A stretch of DNA of 64,000 nucleotides from positions 186,001-250,000 of the forward strand of contig JADJTW010000032.1 in the NCBI GenBank assembly GCA_016710965.1, read 5' to 3'. The notes below the pieces were generated by a model. It saw nothing but the letters and a program-made list of their open reading frames with translations, searched no databases and had not been told where the DNA came from. The DNA is from Flavobacteriales bacterium (GTDB lineage: Bacteria; Bacteroidota; Bacteroidia; Flavobacteriales_F; PHOS-HE28). This document shows positions 54,618-63,322 of this stretch, piece after piece. The position numbers were made by a program, and so were the translations under genes. Each line of letters opens with the position of its first letter. Within the stretch, counting starts at the first letter, position 1.

Positions 54618-56030
54618 ATGACCATCAAACAGATCTACACCGGGTGCATCGCCCATGCGGCGTACTACTTGGAGAGCAATGGTGAAGCCGCCATCTTCGA
54701 TCCGCTGCGCGAAGTGCAGCCGTACATCGATCGCGCTTCAACGGACCACGCGAAGATCAAGTACGTCTTCGAGACGCACTTCCATGCCGATTTCGTGAGC
54801 GGCCACCTGGACCTCGCGAAGAAGACTGGTGCCACCATTGTGTACGGCCCCACCGCCAAGCCTGGATTCGATGCGCATGTCGCCACGGATGGTGAGGTGT
54901 TCACCATCGGCAAAGCCACGGTGAAGGCGATCCATACGCCCGGTCACACCATGGAAAGCACGTGCTACCTGCTGATCGATGAAAGCGGCAAGGAGCACGG
55001 CATCATCACCGGCGACACGCTCTTCATCGGTGACGTTGGCCGCCCCGATCTGGCGCAGCACGTGATCGCGGACCTTACCGAGGACAAGCTCGCAGGCCAC
55101 CTGTTCGACTCCTTGCGAAACAAGATCATGCCGTTGAGCGACGACTTGATCGTGTACCCGAACCACGGTGCTGGAAGCGCATGCGGCAAGATGATGAGCA
55201 AGGAGACCACCGACACGCTCGGGAATCAGAAGCGCACCAATTACGCGTTGGACCCGAAGCTCACGAAGGAGGAGTTCAAGAAGGCCGTTCTCACGGGCCT
55301 GACGCCGCCACCGGGATACTTCCCTAAGAACGTGCTGATGAACATCAAGGGCTATGAAAGCCTGGATACGGTGATGGAACGCGGCAAGCGGGCATTGAAC
55401 GTGAACGATTTCGAGGTGGTGGCGAACGAGGAGCAGGCGTTGGTGCTGGATACGCGCCCCGCCGGTGCCTTCGCCCGGGGCTTCATCCCCAACAGCGTGA
55501 ACATCGGGCTGGACAGCAACTTCGCCATGTGGGTCGGAGAACTGGTGCCTGACATCAAACAGACAATCCTGCTGGTAACGGTGCCGGGCAAAGAGGAGGA
55601 GAGCATCATCCGCCTGAGCCGCGTGGGCTATGACAACACCATCGGCTACCTCGACGGAGGTTTCGCGGCATGGAAGGCCGCTGGCAAGGAAGTGGACACG
55701 GTGGGGCGCATCACGGCGGCGGAATTCGCCGAGCGATATCCGGCGGAACCGCTCGTTTTCGATGTGCGCAAGAAGAGCGAGTTCGAGAGCGAGCATGTGG
55801 AAGGCGCCATCAACGTACCCTTGAACGCGATCAGCCAGCACCTGGCGGAATTCCCGAAGGACAAGCCCTTCATCCTGCACTGTGCTGGTGGCTATCGCAG
55901 CATGATCGCCGCTTCCATCCTCAAGCAGAGGGGGTGGGAGAACTTCGTGGACGTGGAGAACGGCTTCAGCGGCATCAGACAGACCAGCGTGCCGCGTACA
56001 GCGTACGTGTGCCCGACGACCATGCTCTAG
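54618..56030 (+). CDS. Persulfide dioxygenase / rhodanese fusion (MBL-fold), copy 1
   Basis: A 470-residue protein. Residues 1-245 are a metallo-beta-lactamase domain with the iron-binding pattern ETHFHADFVSGH, a second His in TPGHTMEST, and TGDTLFIGDVGRPDL, as in ETHE1-type persulfide dioxygenases that turn glutathione persulfide or similar into sulfite. Two rhodanese domains follow. The first has no catalytic Cys (ILLVTVPGKEEES), while the second has an intact loop HCAGGYRSMIA. It probably oxidises the persulfide made by SQR. It is monocistronic with its own terminator-insulated promoter and two Crp-type sites. Confidence 0.93.
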   Translation: MTIKQIYTGCIAHAAYYLESNGEAAIFDPLREVQPYIDRASTDHAKIKYVFETHFHADFVSGHLDLAKKTGATIVYGPTAKPGFDAHVATDGEVFTIGKATVKAIHTPGHTMESTCYLLIDESGKEHGIITGDTLFIGDVGRPDLAQHVIADLTEDKLAGHLFDSLRNKIMPLSDDLIVYPNHGAGSACGKMMSKETTDTLGNQKRTNYALDPKLTKEEFKKAVLTGLTPPPGYFPKNVLMNIKGYESLDTVMERGKRALNVNDFEVVANEEQALVLDTRPAGAFARGFIPNSVNIGLDSNFAMWVGELVPDIKQTILLVTVPGKEEESIIRLSRVGYDNTIGYLDGGFAAWKAAGKEVDTVGRITAAEFAERYPAEPLVFDVRKKSEFESEHVEGAINVPLNAISQHLAEFPKDKPFILHCAGGYRSMIAASILKQRGWENFVDVENGFSGIRQTSVPRTAYVCPTTML

Positions 56031-56077
56031 GCAACCGTTCGATCACCGTTCCAGGGGAGAGCGGAGCCCCGGGCCAC

Positions 56078-57859
56078 CTACCTGAATTCGTAGTCGTAGC
56101 CCTCGAGTTGCGATAGCAGCGTTTGCGGCGCATCCGTCGCGGTTATCCGCCCTTCCACCTTAGGGGCCACAGGTGAATGTTGTGCGAAGTATTCCCGCAG
56201 GATGTTGTGCATGGTCGCGTTGGCGCGGCGCGGGTTCTTCACTTTCTCCATTCGGCAGAGCGTGTCATCAGGGTCGCCTTCGCGCTCGCACGCAGCAACG
56301 AGGTAAGAGCGCTTCAGGTCGATCGGCTTGCCACCGATCTTGATCCAGTTCACGCGCTTGCCAAGGTCGTTGTTCATGGTGAAGTTGGCGGTCATGCCCT
56401 TGAAGCGCACAACCCAACCACCGAAGCGTTTCGCGGGATCCTTAGCGAAGACATTGTGCAACTCCTTCTCCAGCCAATCCCATAGCTGCTGCCCCGTCGC
56501 TTCGCCGTACTTGGCTTCGCTGTCCACCGGGATCATGCTCCAGATGTTATCGTTGGTGATCGGCGTAGGCGTCTTGCCATCGGCCACGATGGGCGGACAA
56601 AAGCGGAAGCCGTTGCTTATCGCTATCTCCGGCTTCAGCTTCCACATGATCGCATCCGTGACGAGGTTGTCCATCGGGTTTTCGATCACGTAGTAGCGCA
56701 CCAGCGTGTTCTTCGTGCTGCCCACCACGTTGCTCAGTTGCTCCTTGTACGGCGCGCTCACCTCATCGACAAGTTGCAGCATGCCCTTGTCGGCCGGATA
56801 CTTCTCCGGGTCCACATCGAGCAGTTCGTAGTGGCTGTCCTTCACCTTGCCGTCCTCCACGACAACATCAAGGCGCGCGACGAACGAGCCGAACGCGCCC
56901 GGCTCCGTCACCTTGCTGTACTTGCCTTCGATCGGCTTGCGCACGCGTTCGTGCGTGTCGGCACCGAGGATCAGATCCGCACCCTCCACTTCCGGTTTGT
57001 TGGCAAGGTCCACTTGCTGCGCGAGGCCCATGTGCGTCACCAGGAAGACCATGGCGCACTGCTCATAGTCACGCAGGATGCGGATGTACTTCGCCACGTT
57101 CACCTCCGGTTTGGTGAAGGCGATGCCGTAGCTGTACGCCGGTGATTGCCGCTTCGGCGTTAGCGGGTCGTTGTAGCCGATGAAGCCGATCTTGGCACCA
57201 GCGACGCGTTTCGTCCAGTACGGCGGGAAGATCATCTCGCCCTTGAACTCCGCGTTCTTGTCCGGCGTAGCGATCGAACCTTCGGGGTACGCCGCATGGA
57301 ACATGTTCGCGCAGATCTTATCGGCCTTGTACGCGCCAAGGTCCCTCAGCATCATCTCCTTGCCGTAGATCACTTCCCAGTTGCCGGGGAGCACCAGGTC
57401 GTACCCGATGCGGTCCATCAATGGCACCAAAGCACGGCCTTCGCTCATCGCGGCCACACCACCGCCTTGGAAACAATCCCCGCCGTCGATCACGATGGTA
57501 TTCTCCGGATCCTCCGCTCGCAGCGTGTCGATCATGGTCTTCAGCACGCCGAAGCCGCCTCGCTTCTTGTACACGGGTTTGCCGCCTTCCAGGAAGAACT
57601 CGTCGTGCGTGTGCAGTTGCGCGTGGATGTCGCTGGTGTGCAGGATGGTGAACTTCTGTGCTTTGCCCTGCACGACGGCGCTGCTCTTCATCAGTTCATC
57701 GCGCCGGTCCGCCAAAGCACCCATGGCGAGCGTTGGCCCCAATGTCAATCCTGCACCTAGCGCGCCCAGTGAGCGCAACATTTGTCGGCGCGTTACGCCG
57801 TTCGTTTCGTCCTGATGCGCGCCACACGTGCAGCCTACGGGATGTTCGAATTCGCTCAT
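56078..57859 (-). CDS. soxB: SoxB-like thiosulfohydrolase (5'-nucleotidase family)
   Basis: A 593-residue Tat-exported protein (TRRQMLRSLGALGAG). The dinuclear-metal phosphoesterase motifs are LHTSDIHAQL, GGDCFQGGG, LPGNWEVIYG (the GNWE form typical of SoxB, not GNHE), THMGLAQQ and GADTHERV. In the Sox pathway SoxB removes sulfonate as sulfate from SoxYZ-bound cysteine S-thiosulfonate. No soxYZ is visible in the window. Before the Tat motif an N-terminal GCTCGAH segment could bind metal or sulfur. It starts three bases after the cytochrome gene. Confidence 0.9.
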   Translation of the reverse strand: MSEFEHPVGCTCGAHQDETNGVTRRQMLRSLGALGAGLTLGPTLAMGALADRRDELMKSSAVVQGKAQKFTILHTSDIHAQLHTHDEFFLEGGKPVYKKRGGFGVLKTMIDTLRAEDPENTIVIDGGDCFQGGGVAAMSEGRALVPLMDRIGYDLVLPGNWEVIYGKEMMLRDLGAYKADKICANMFHAAYPEGSIATPDKNAEFKGEMIFPPYWTKRVAGAKIGFIGYNDPLTPKRQSPAYSYGIAFTKPEVNVAKYIRILRDYEQCAMVFLVTHMGLAQQVDLANKPEVEGADLILGADTHERVRKPIEGKYSKVTEPGAFGSFVARLDVVVEDGKVKDSHYELLDVDPEKYPADKGMLQLVDEVSAPYKEQLSNVVGSTKNTLVRYYVIENPMDNLVTDAIMWKLKPEIAISNGFRFCPPIVADGKTPTPITNDNIWSMIPVDSEAKYGEATGQQLWDWLEKELHNVFAKDPAKRFGGWVVRFKGMTANFTMNNDLGKRVNWIKIGGKPIDLKRSYLVAACEREGDPDDTLCRMEKVKNPRRANATMHNILREYFAQHSPVAPKVEGRITATDAPQTLLSQLEGYDYEFR

Positions 57860-57862
57860 GAG

Positions 57863-58954
57863 CTACTTCTTGTTCAGGGCTGCGATCGGTCCGAAGGGTC
57901 CGAACTTGTGCTGTTCTTCCGTGAATGCATCGGCGTAAGGTCCGAAAGGATGGTCAACAGGCTTCGCTGCGATCCTTGGCCAATCGCTGGAGAGGTCGCG
58001 CATGGGGCGTTGCTGGGAGTTCACGAAGGCCGCAACATCCCAAGCCTCTTCATCGGTTAGCTGCGGCGCTTCCCAAGAAGCTCCTTGCGGCATATTGTTC
58101 TTCACGTAGCCAGCGAAGCGGCCCAGGCGATACAGCCCTGCGCCGATGTTGTAGCTGTGCTCGCCCCACAGCGGTGGGTACAAGTAGGTAGTGGCATCGG
58201 CGGCCTTCTGTCCGGCACCGTCCTTTTGGTGGCAGCGCTCGCACTTGGCGGTGTAGATGGCTTCACCGTGAACGGGATCCGCGGGTCTATCCATGAAGAG
58301 CAGTTCGGCAAGGCCAACGCCTTTCGGCTTCTTACCCTTCGGGATACCGGTGCCGAGCCATTCCATGTAGGCCAACAAGGAGCGCATCTCAAGGCTGCTG
58401 CTATCGAGCGCAGTCCCGTTCAAGCTGCGTTCGATGCAATCGTTGATGCGCTTCACCACCGTCTCGTTGCCGCCGCTGCGTTCGCGGAACTTCGGATAGG
58501 TGCTCCACACCGCGCTGTAGTTGTTGCCCCACGGTTTCGTTCCGGCTTCCAGGTGGCAGTTCTGGCAATTCATCCCGTTGGTCAGGTGCGCCACGGTTCC
58601 TTGCGGACCGAGGTAGTACGCTGTGTTGCGGATCAGCTCGCGGCCATACGCGACAAGGTCTTCACGCTCGCCCCCGATCCGGTCGATCAGCGTGGTGTCC
58701 ATGCCCATCCATAAGCTGTCGGGTCCGTAGGTCGCTACCATCGGTGGAGGGGGCTCGCTCCATTCGCGCGGAGCCAGCATGTACCCTGCGATGAGAACGA
58801 TGATGACACCAACGGTAATCCGTGCCAGCCGAGGACCGCGCGCATGGTACGGGTGGCCGGCGCGCTCGGCCAGCACGCGCATGGCCTTGTCGGTAATGCC
58901 CAACCATACGAGGATGAAGAGGGCGATGGCGAGCAGGAAGAACGGTGCGATCAC
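57863..58954 (-). CDS. Diheme c-type cytochrome, TsdA/SoxA-like, membrane-anchored
   Basis: A 363-residue protein starting at GTG, after which come two hydrophobic segments (FFLLAIALFILVWLGI and ITVGVIIVLIAGYML). The periplasmic part has two CxxCH haem sites, MNCQNCHLEAGT and AKCERCHQKDGAG. The stretch KRINDCIERSLNG followed by YMEWL is typical of thiosulfate dehydrogenase (TsdA) and related cytochromes. It is flanked by YeeE/YedE and soxB, so a role as electron acceptor in thiosulfate oxidation is likely. A longer open frame upstream overlaps the YedE gene and is not supported. Confidence 0.88.
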   Translation of the reverse strand: MIAPFFLLAIALFILVWLGITDKAMRVLAERAGHPYHARGPRLARITVGVIIVLIAGYMLAPREWSEPPPPMVATYGPDSLWMGMDTTLIDRIGGEREDLVAYGRELIRNTAYYLGPQGTVAHLTNGMNCQNCHLEAGTKPWGNNYSAVWSTYPKFRERSGGNETVVKRINDCIERSLNGTALDSSSLEMRSLLAYMEWLGTGIPKGKKPKGVGLAELLFMDRPADPVHGEAIYTAKCERCHQKDGAGQKAADATTYLYPPLWGEHSYNIGAGLYRLGRFAGYVKNNMPQGASWEAPQLTDEEAWDVAAFVNSQQRPMRDLSSDWPRIAAKPVDHPFGPYADAFTEEQHKFGPFGPIAALNKK

Positions 58955-58970
58955 GAGAGCTGCGCGTTGA

Positions 58971-59408
58971 TCAGTGCGGGAGCTTCTCGCGGACGAGGCC
59001 GTAGAGCCAGGTACCTGCGACAGCGCTGAGGAAGGTGATGATGATGACCGAATAGCCTGCGCCCACCTGCGCGAACAGCGGCCCAGGGCATGCACCGGTG
59101 ATGGCCCATCCGAGGCCGAAGAGGACGCTTCCGTAGATCGTTCCCTTGTTGAACGCCTTGTCGGGAATAACGATGGGTTCGCCCGAGAAGGTCTTGGCCC
59201 TGATGCGCTTGATGAGCTGCACGCTGATCAGGCCCACGACCACGGCGCTGCCGATGACGCCGTACATGTGGAAGCTCTCGAAGCGGAACATCTCCTGAAT
59301 GCGGAACCAGCTGATGATCTCGGCCTTCACGAACACGATGCCGAAGAGGATGCCCCAGACCGCGTAGCGCAGGTTGTGCCACCAGGGAGCGGAAGCGGGC
59401 GCGCTCAT
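58971..59408 (-). CDS. YeeE/YedE-type thiosulfate transporter subunit (DUF6691-like)
   Basis: A 145-residue membrane protein with four helices. GLGWAITGACPGPLFAQVG carries the conserved cysteine used in sulfur-compound transport by YeeE. It is the shorter half of a two-gene YeeE/YedE unit; start and upstream stop overlap by four bases. Confidence 0.9.
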   Translation of the reverse strand: MSAPASAPWWHNLRYAVWGILFGIVFVKAEIISWFRIQEMFRFESFHMYGVIGSAVVVGLISVQLIKRIRAKTFSGEPIVIPDKAFNKGTIYGSVLFGLGWAITGACPGPLFAQVGAGYSVIIITFLSAVAGTWLYGLVREKLPH

Positions 59409-59968
59409 AGCGTGAGGAGATAGGGGAGGATGAACCAGGTGCAGATGATGCCGGCGCCGAAGAAGCAGCACGTGGCCACCAGGCTGGGCCATTGCAAGTT
59501 GCTCAATCCGGATATCGCATGGCCGCTGGTGCAGCCACCGGCCCAGCGCGTGCCGAAACCGACGAAGAAGCCGCCGACGATGAAGAAGATGAAGCCGCGC
59601 ACGGTGAGCACGTTGTCCCACGAGAAGATCTCCTTCGGCATGAGGCCGCTGTTGTCGGTGATGCCTTTGCTCGCGAGGTATCCTGCGGTGGGTTCAGCGA
59701 TCACCATGGGATCGGGATCCGCGAGGAGCGTAACAGCGATGCATGCGCCGATGACCACCCCGCCCACGAAGAAGAGGTTCCATGCCTCCTTCTTCCAGTC
59801 GTAGGTGAAGAAGGGGATCTTGGCCGGCATGCACGCGGCGCAGATGTGGCGGAGCGAGCTGCTGAGGCCGAAGGCCTTGTTGCCGAGGAGCAGAAGTGCT
59901 GGAACGGTGAGGCCGATGATGGGACCGGCCACGTACCATGGCCAGGGTCCTTTGATCGCGTCAAGCAT
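59405..59968 (-). CDS. YeeE/YedE-type thiosulfate transporter subunit
   Basis: A 187-residue membrane protein. FGTRWAGGCTSGHAISGLS is the YeeE signature with its sulfur-relay cysteine, and another cysteine pair is in HICAACMPAK. With the next gene it should form a channel for thiosulfate or another sulfur anion. It heads the operon YeeE-YedE-cytochrome-soxB. Confidence 0.92.
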   Translation of the reverse strand: MLDAIKGPWPWYVAGPIIGLTVPALLLLGNKAFGLSSSLRHICAACMPAKIPFFTYDWKKEAWNLFFVGGVVIGACIAVTLLADPDPMVIAEPTAGYLASKGITDNSGLMPKEIFSWDNVLTVRGFIFFIVGGFFVGFGTRWAGGCTSGHAISGLSNLQWPSLVATCCFFGAGIICTWFILPYLLTL

Positions 59969-59989
59969 GCATCAATGGGGTCAGGGATC

Positions 59990-59997
59990 CAAATATG
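59990..59997 (-). promoter_or_regulatory. Putative -7 element of the YeeE/soxB operon
   Basis: CATATTTG on the minus strand, one base off TAnnTTTG, 21 bases before the ATG. Confidence 0.4.
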
Positions 59998-60004
59998 CGA
60001 CTCC

Positions 60005-60026
60005 CCCGGAATTCTCTTCTTCCGGG
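60005..60026 (-). terminator. Hairpin downstream of the DUF3332 gene
   Basis: A perfect CCCGGAA/TTCCGGG stem with an eight-base loop, 14 bases after the DUF3332 stop. There is no T tract, so efficiency is uncertain. Confidence 0.4.
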
Positions 60027-60039
60027 TCAGGAATGGGCC

Positions 60040-60627
60040 TCAATTCGAGCAGGCGGTCCCTGTAGCGCGCAGTCCGCTGGCCCGCGCCATCAGCACGCTG
60101 GTGTCCAGCAGTTCTGCGGATGCAAGGTCCATACTGCCATTGTCCGTGTATACGCGCACGCTTTCCCCTTGCTCATCGAGGAAGGTCATCACGGCATGGT
60201 CGCGCACGTTGCTATCCGTGTACTTCCAGGTGCGGTCGCAACGATCGAAGCGCATGATGCGTACTTCGCCGGCCTGCGCGCCCGAAAGCTGCGTGGTGGT
60301 GAAGGTGTCCCTGGTGGCATCGATGCGGTAGTCGATTCCCTTCAGTGTCACGAGTTGCATCTCATGGTCGCCCTCGTTCATGGACAGCGGATTGGTGCCG
60401 CTCCAGAACTCGATCAAGTTGAGGATCACGGCATCGATCATGGCTGTGATGCCATACACGAATCCCATGGGGATCCACAGGAGCAGGGAGCGCACGAACT
60501 TGTTGCCGATGCTAGCGTGCCAGTCGTAGGCCTTGCGCGTAAGGGCGAATTCGCCGAAGCAGCCGGATTGCGTGAAGGCGAGGCAGCACAGGGCGATGAA
60601 GAGGAAGGGCTTGGCGAGCGTTTTCAT
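60040..60627 (-). CDS. DUF3332 family lipoprotein
   Basis: A 195-residue protein. The leader ends in the lipobox TQSGC, and the mature part begins CFGEFALTRKAYDWHASIGN, the DUF3332 hallmark, followed by a hydrophobic segment (LLLWIPMGFVYGITAMIDAV) and NLIEFWSGTNPL. Function unknown. It separates the soxB operon from the second persulfide dioxygenase. Confidence 0.9.
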   Translation of the reverse strand: MKTLAKPFLFIALCCLAFTQSGCFGEFALTRKAYDWHASIGNKFVRSLLLWIPMGFVYGITAMIDAVILNLIEFWSGTNPLSMNEGDHEMQLVTLKGIDYRIDATRDTFTTTQLSGAQAGEVRIMRFDRCDRTWKYTDSNVRDHAVMTFLDEQGESVRVYTDNGSMDLASAELLDTSVLMARASGLRATGTACSN

Positions 60628-60645
60628 GGTGTTTCCGGTTTGGCC

Positions 60646-60653
60646 CGAATCTA
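60646..60653 (-). promoter_or_regulatory. Putative -7 element of the DUF3332 gene
   Basis: TAGATTCG on the minus strand, 18 bases before the ATG. Confidence 0.35.
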
Positions 60654-60686
60654 ATCACGGATCACTATCGGGCTGCTGCACCAGGA

Positions 60687-62087
60687 TCACTTCGCCACTT
60701 CACCAGCCACCCGCTTCACGCCGGTCTTGCTGATCGCGCCGTACCCGCCAGCCACATCGATGATGTTGTCGTATCCGCGCGCCTTCATGATGCTCGATGC
60801 GATCATGCTGCGATAGCCGCCCTGGCAGTGGATGTAGTTGTCCTCGCTCTTGGAGAAGGCGGTCATGCTTTCGTTGAGCTTCGAGAGGCAGGCATGCTCG
60901 GCGCCGTCCACATGGCCATTGCCCCACTCACCTTCCTTACGCACATCCACAACGTGCAATTCCGCCGCGTTCATGCGCCTGGCGAACTCCTCCGCGCTGA
61001 TGCTGGTGATCGTGTCGATGTCCTTGCCTGCGCTCTTCCACGCCGCGATGCCGCCCTTCAAGTAGCCGAGCGTGTTGTCGTACCCAACCCGGCTCAGACG
61101 GGTCACGGCTTCCTGCTCCTTGCCTTCATCGCAAACGAGTATGATGGGCTGCGCAATGTCCGTGATGAGCGTTCCCACCCAAGGTGCGAAGTCGCCCTTC
61201 AGGCCGATGTTGATGCTCTTGGGGATGAAGCCGTCCTTGAAGGTCTGGGGCGCACGCGTATCGAGCACCAATGCACCGGTGCTTTCCACGATCAGCTCCA
61301 GGTCATCGGGCGTCAGCGCTTTCAACCCTCGCTCCAGCACGGTGTCCAGGCTGGCAACGCCGCCTTTGTTCAAGGCCACGTTCATGGGGAAATAAGCCGG
61401 TGGTGGCGCGATGCCTTCGGTGACCTCCTTCACGAACTGCTCCTTCGTGGGGGCCAGCAGCGCGTAATTCACCTGCTTCTGGTGGCCCAGCGTGTCGAAG
61501 GTCTCCTTGCTCATGTTCTTGCCGCACGCACTGCCAGCACCGTGCGCTGGATAGACGATCACATCATCGGGCAAGGGCTTGATCTTGCTGTTGAGCGAAT
61601 CGTAGAGGAAGCCAGCGAGGTCCTCCTTGGTGAGCTCTCCCATCTTCTGCGCGAGGTCCGGTCGGCCCACGTCGCCGATGAAGAGTGTGTCGCCGGTGAA
61701 GACGCAATGCGGTGTGCCATCCTCCTTCAGCAGGAGGTAGCATGTGCTCTCCATGGTATGCCCCGGCGTGTGCATCACGCGGATGGTCAATCCGCCGATC
61801 TTGAATTCCTCGCCGTCCGTGGCAATGTGCGCTCGGAACTCCGGATCGGCCTTCGGTCCATAGATGATGGGCGCTCCGGTCTTGCGCGCAAGGTCCAGGT
61901 GGCCGCTTACGAAGTCGGCGTGGAAGTGCGTCTCGAAGATGTACTTGATCGTATCGCCACGCTTGGCTGCGCGATCGATGTAGGGGCCTACTTCGCGCAG
62001 CGGGTCGATGATGGCTGCTTCGCCGTTGTGGCTGATGTAGTAGGCGCCTTGCGCGAGGCATCCGGTGTAGATCTGCTCGAGGTTCAT
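60687..62087 (-). CDS. Persulfide dioxygenase / rhodanese fusion (MBL-fold), copy 2
   Basis: A 466-residue paralogue of the gene at 54618 with the same three domains: MBL dioxygenase (ETHFHADFVSGH, TPGHTMEST, TGDTLFIGDVGRPDL), rhodanese 1 and rhodanese 2 (HCQGGYRSMIA). Unlike copy 1, rhodanese 1 retains a cysteine at the loop position (ILVCDEGKEQEAV). It lies downstream of arsR and tauE and should be controlled by ArsR rather than by the Crp-type sites. Confidence 0.93.
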   Translation of the reverse strand: MNLEQIYTGCLAQGAYYISHNGEAAIIDPLREVGPYIDRAAKRGDTIKYIFETHFHADFVSGHLDLARKTGAPIIYGPKADPEFRAHIATDGEEFKIGGLTIRVMHTPGHTMESTCYLLLKEDGTPHCVFTGDTLFIGDVGRPDLAQKMGELTKEDLAGFLYDSLNSKIKPLPDDVIVYPAHGAGSACGKNMSKETFDTLGHQKQVNYALLAPTKEQFVKEVTEGIAPPPAYFPMNVALNKGGVASLDTVLERGLKALTPDDLELIVESTGALVLDTRAPQTFKDGFIPKSINIGLKGDFAPWVGTLITDIAQPIILVCDEGKEQEAVTRLSRVGYDNTLGYLKGGIAAWKSAGKDIDTITSISAEEFARRMNAAELHVVDVRKEGEWGNGHVDGAEHACLSKLNESMTAFSKSEDNYIHCQGGYRSMIASSIMKARGYDNIIDVAGGYGAISKTGVKRVAGEVAK

Positions 62088-62106
62088 GGTTCATAGGGTT
62101 GGTCGG

Positions 62107-62124
62107 GGCGGGAAATTCCCCGCC
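62107..62124. repeat. Hairpin between tauE and persulfide dioxygenase 2
   Basis: GGCGGG and CCCGCC around a six-base loop, in the 45-base gap inside the putative operon. It may reduce or modulate expression of the distal gene. Confidence 0.4.
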
Positions 62125-62132
62125 TTTACGGA

Positions 62133-62942
62133 CTATTGGATGTTGCTGATCTCCCTTCCGATGATGTAGATGCCCATGACAAGGACGAACCATCCGAAGG
62201 CGGGCTTGAGCTTCTCGTTGGGGATGCGCTTGCTGAGCATGCTGCCTGCGATGATGCCGCCGATGGCGATGGCCGTGAAGAGCAACAGGAAGCTCCAGTC
62301 CATTACCTCATCGCCCCGAAGGTCGCCTGTGAAGCCGATGAGCGACTTCGCGGCGATGATGATGAGCGAGGTGCCCACGGCCTGCTTCATCGGCAGCTTG
62401 GCAAGCAGCACCAGCGCAGGTATGATGAGGAAGCCCCCACCAGCGCTCACCAATCCGGTGATCGTTCCCACCACAGCGCCTTCGGCCAGGATCAGCGGAT
62501 AGTTGAACTGCGATCCGCCTGAGCTGGAGTCCGTCGCCTTCTTCGGCTTCCTGATCATGCTATAGGCTGCAGCCACCATCAGCAGGGCGAAGAAGATGAG
62601 CATGCCGAGCGCCTTGCTCACCGCGTTGCCGTGCATGTGGAACAGGGGATCGGGAATGGCAGGTACCAGCCAGGCCCGCGTGGCGAACACCGCAGCGATG
62701 CTCGGGATGCCGAAGACCACCGCCGTACGCCAGTGGATGTTGCCCAAGCGCATGTGGCTGAAGCTGCCGAACAGGCTGGTGAGGCCGACGATGAACAATG
62801 AGTATGCTGTGGCCAGCACGGCATCCACGCCGAAGAGATAGACCAGGATGGGCACCGTGAGGATGCTGCCGCCGCCGCCTATGAGGCCCAACGATAGGCC
62901 CATGAGCACAGCACCTATGTAACCGGCGATCTCCATGCTCAA
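62133..62942 (-). CDS. TauE/SafE family sulfite/sulfur-anion exporter (paralogue 2)
   Basis: A 269-residue membrane protein with about eight helices and the two family motifs GLSLGLIGGGGSILTVPILV and GTITGLVSAGGGFLIIPALV. It begins at the stop of arsR (four-base overlap) and is followed by persulfide dioxygenase 2. Export of sulfite produced by the dioxygenase is the likely job. Confidence 0.93.
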   Translation of the reverse strand: MSMEIAGYIGAVLMGLSLGLIGGGGSILTVPILVYLFGVDAVLATAYSLFIVGLTSLFGSFSHMRLGNIHWRTAVVFGIPSIAAVFATRAWLVPAIPDPLFHMHGNAVSKALGMLIFFALLMVAAAYSMIRKPKKATDSSSGGSQFNYPLILAEGAVVGTITGLVSAGGGFLIIPALVLLAKLPMKQAVGTSLIIIAAKSLIGFTGDLRGDEVMDWSFLLLFTAIAIGGIIAGSMLSKRIPNEKLKPAFGWFVLVMGIYIIGREISNIQ

Positions 62943-63253
62943 AGCTGGTCGCAGCAGTTCTCCAGGTCCTTGATGATCTTCAGGAAGGCAGGCTGGGCAA
63001 GATGGTAATAACTGTACTTGCCCTCCTTTTCCACGGCGAGCAAGCCCTTGTCGCGCATGAGCGTGAGGTGCTGGCTCAGGATCGCCTGTTCAATGCCCAG
63101 CACTTCCACCAGGTCGTTCACGCACATGCGCTTCTTTCCTCCCAGCAGATCGAGGATCGCCAGGCGCTGCGGATGCGCGGCGACTTTCAGCAGCTCGCTG
63201 GCGCGTACCAGTTTCTCATTGCCGATGCGCTCGTCGAGTGTTGTGATGGCCAT
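62939..63253 (-). CDS. ArsR-family repressor, BigR/SqrR-like
   Basis: A 104-residue winged-helix repressor (LKVAAHPQRLAILDLL, EQAILSQHLTLMRDKGLL). Cysteines are at 44 (RMCVNDL) and 100-101 (ENCCDQL). BigR and SqrR sense persulfides through a cysteine pair at roughly these places, so sulfide sensing is inferred. An upstream TTG extension of five codons is less likely. The promoter overlaps a palindrome that should be its own operator. Confidence 0.9.
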   Translation of the reverse strand: MAITTLDERIGNEKLVRASELLKVAAHPQRLAILDLLGGKKRMCVNDLVEVLGIEQAILSQHLTLMRDKGLLAVEKEGKYSYYHLAQPAFLKIIKDLENCCDQL

Positions 63254-63273
63254 GGCTTGATCGCTCAATGGCG

Positions 63274-63281
63274 CAAATGTA
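63274..63281 (-). promoter_or_regulatory. -7 element of the arsR-tauE-dioxygenase operon
   Basis: TACATTTG on the minus strand matches TAnnTTTG exactly, 20 bases before the arsR ATG, and shares its first two bases with the adjacent palindrome. Confidence 0.6.
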
Positions 63282-63297
63282 TAGCGACAATGCTATA
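63280..63297. promoter_or_regulatory. Predicted ArsR operator
   Basis: TATAGC-N6-GCTATA is a perfect inverted repeat in the divergent arsR/crp intergenic region that overlaps the arsR -7 element. Confidence 0.6.
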
Positions 63298-63304
63298 TGA
63301 CTAT

Positions 63305-63322
63305 GTGAGGATCCGCGCTCAC
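63305..63322. promoter_or_regulatory. Inverted repeat upstream of the Crp/Fnr gene
   Basis: GTGAG-N8-CTCAC. The half-sites resemble the GTGA/TCAC boxes upstream of the sulfur genes but are spaced by ten instead of six bases. It may serve autoregulation. Confidence 0.4.
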
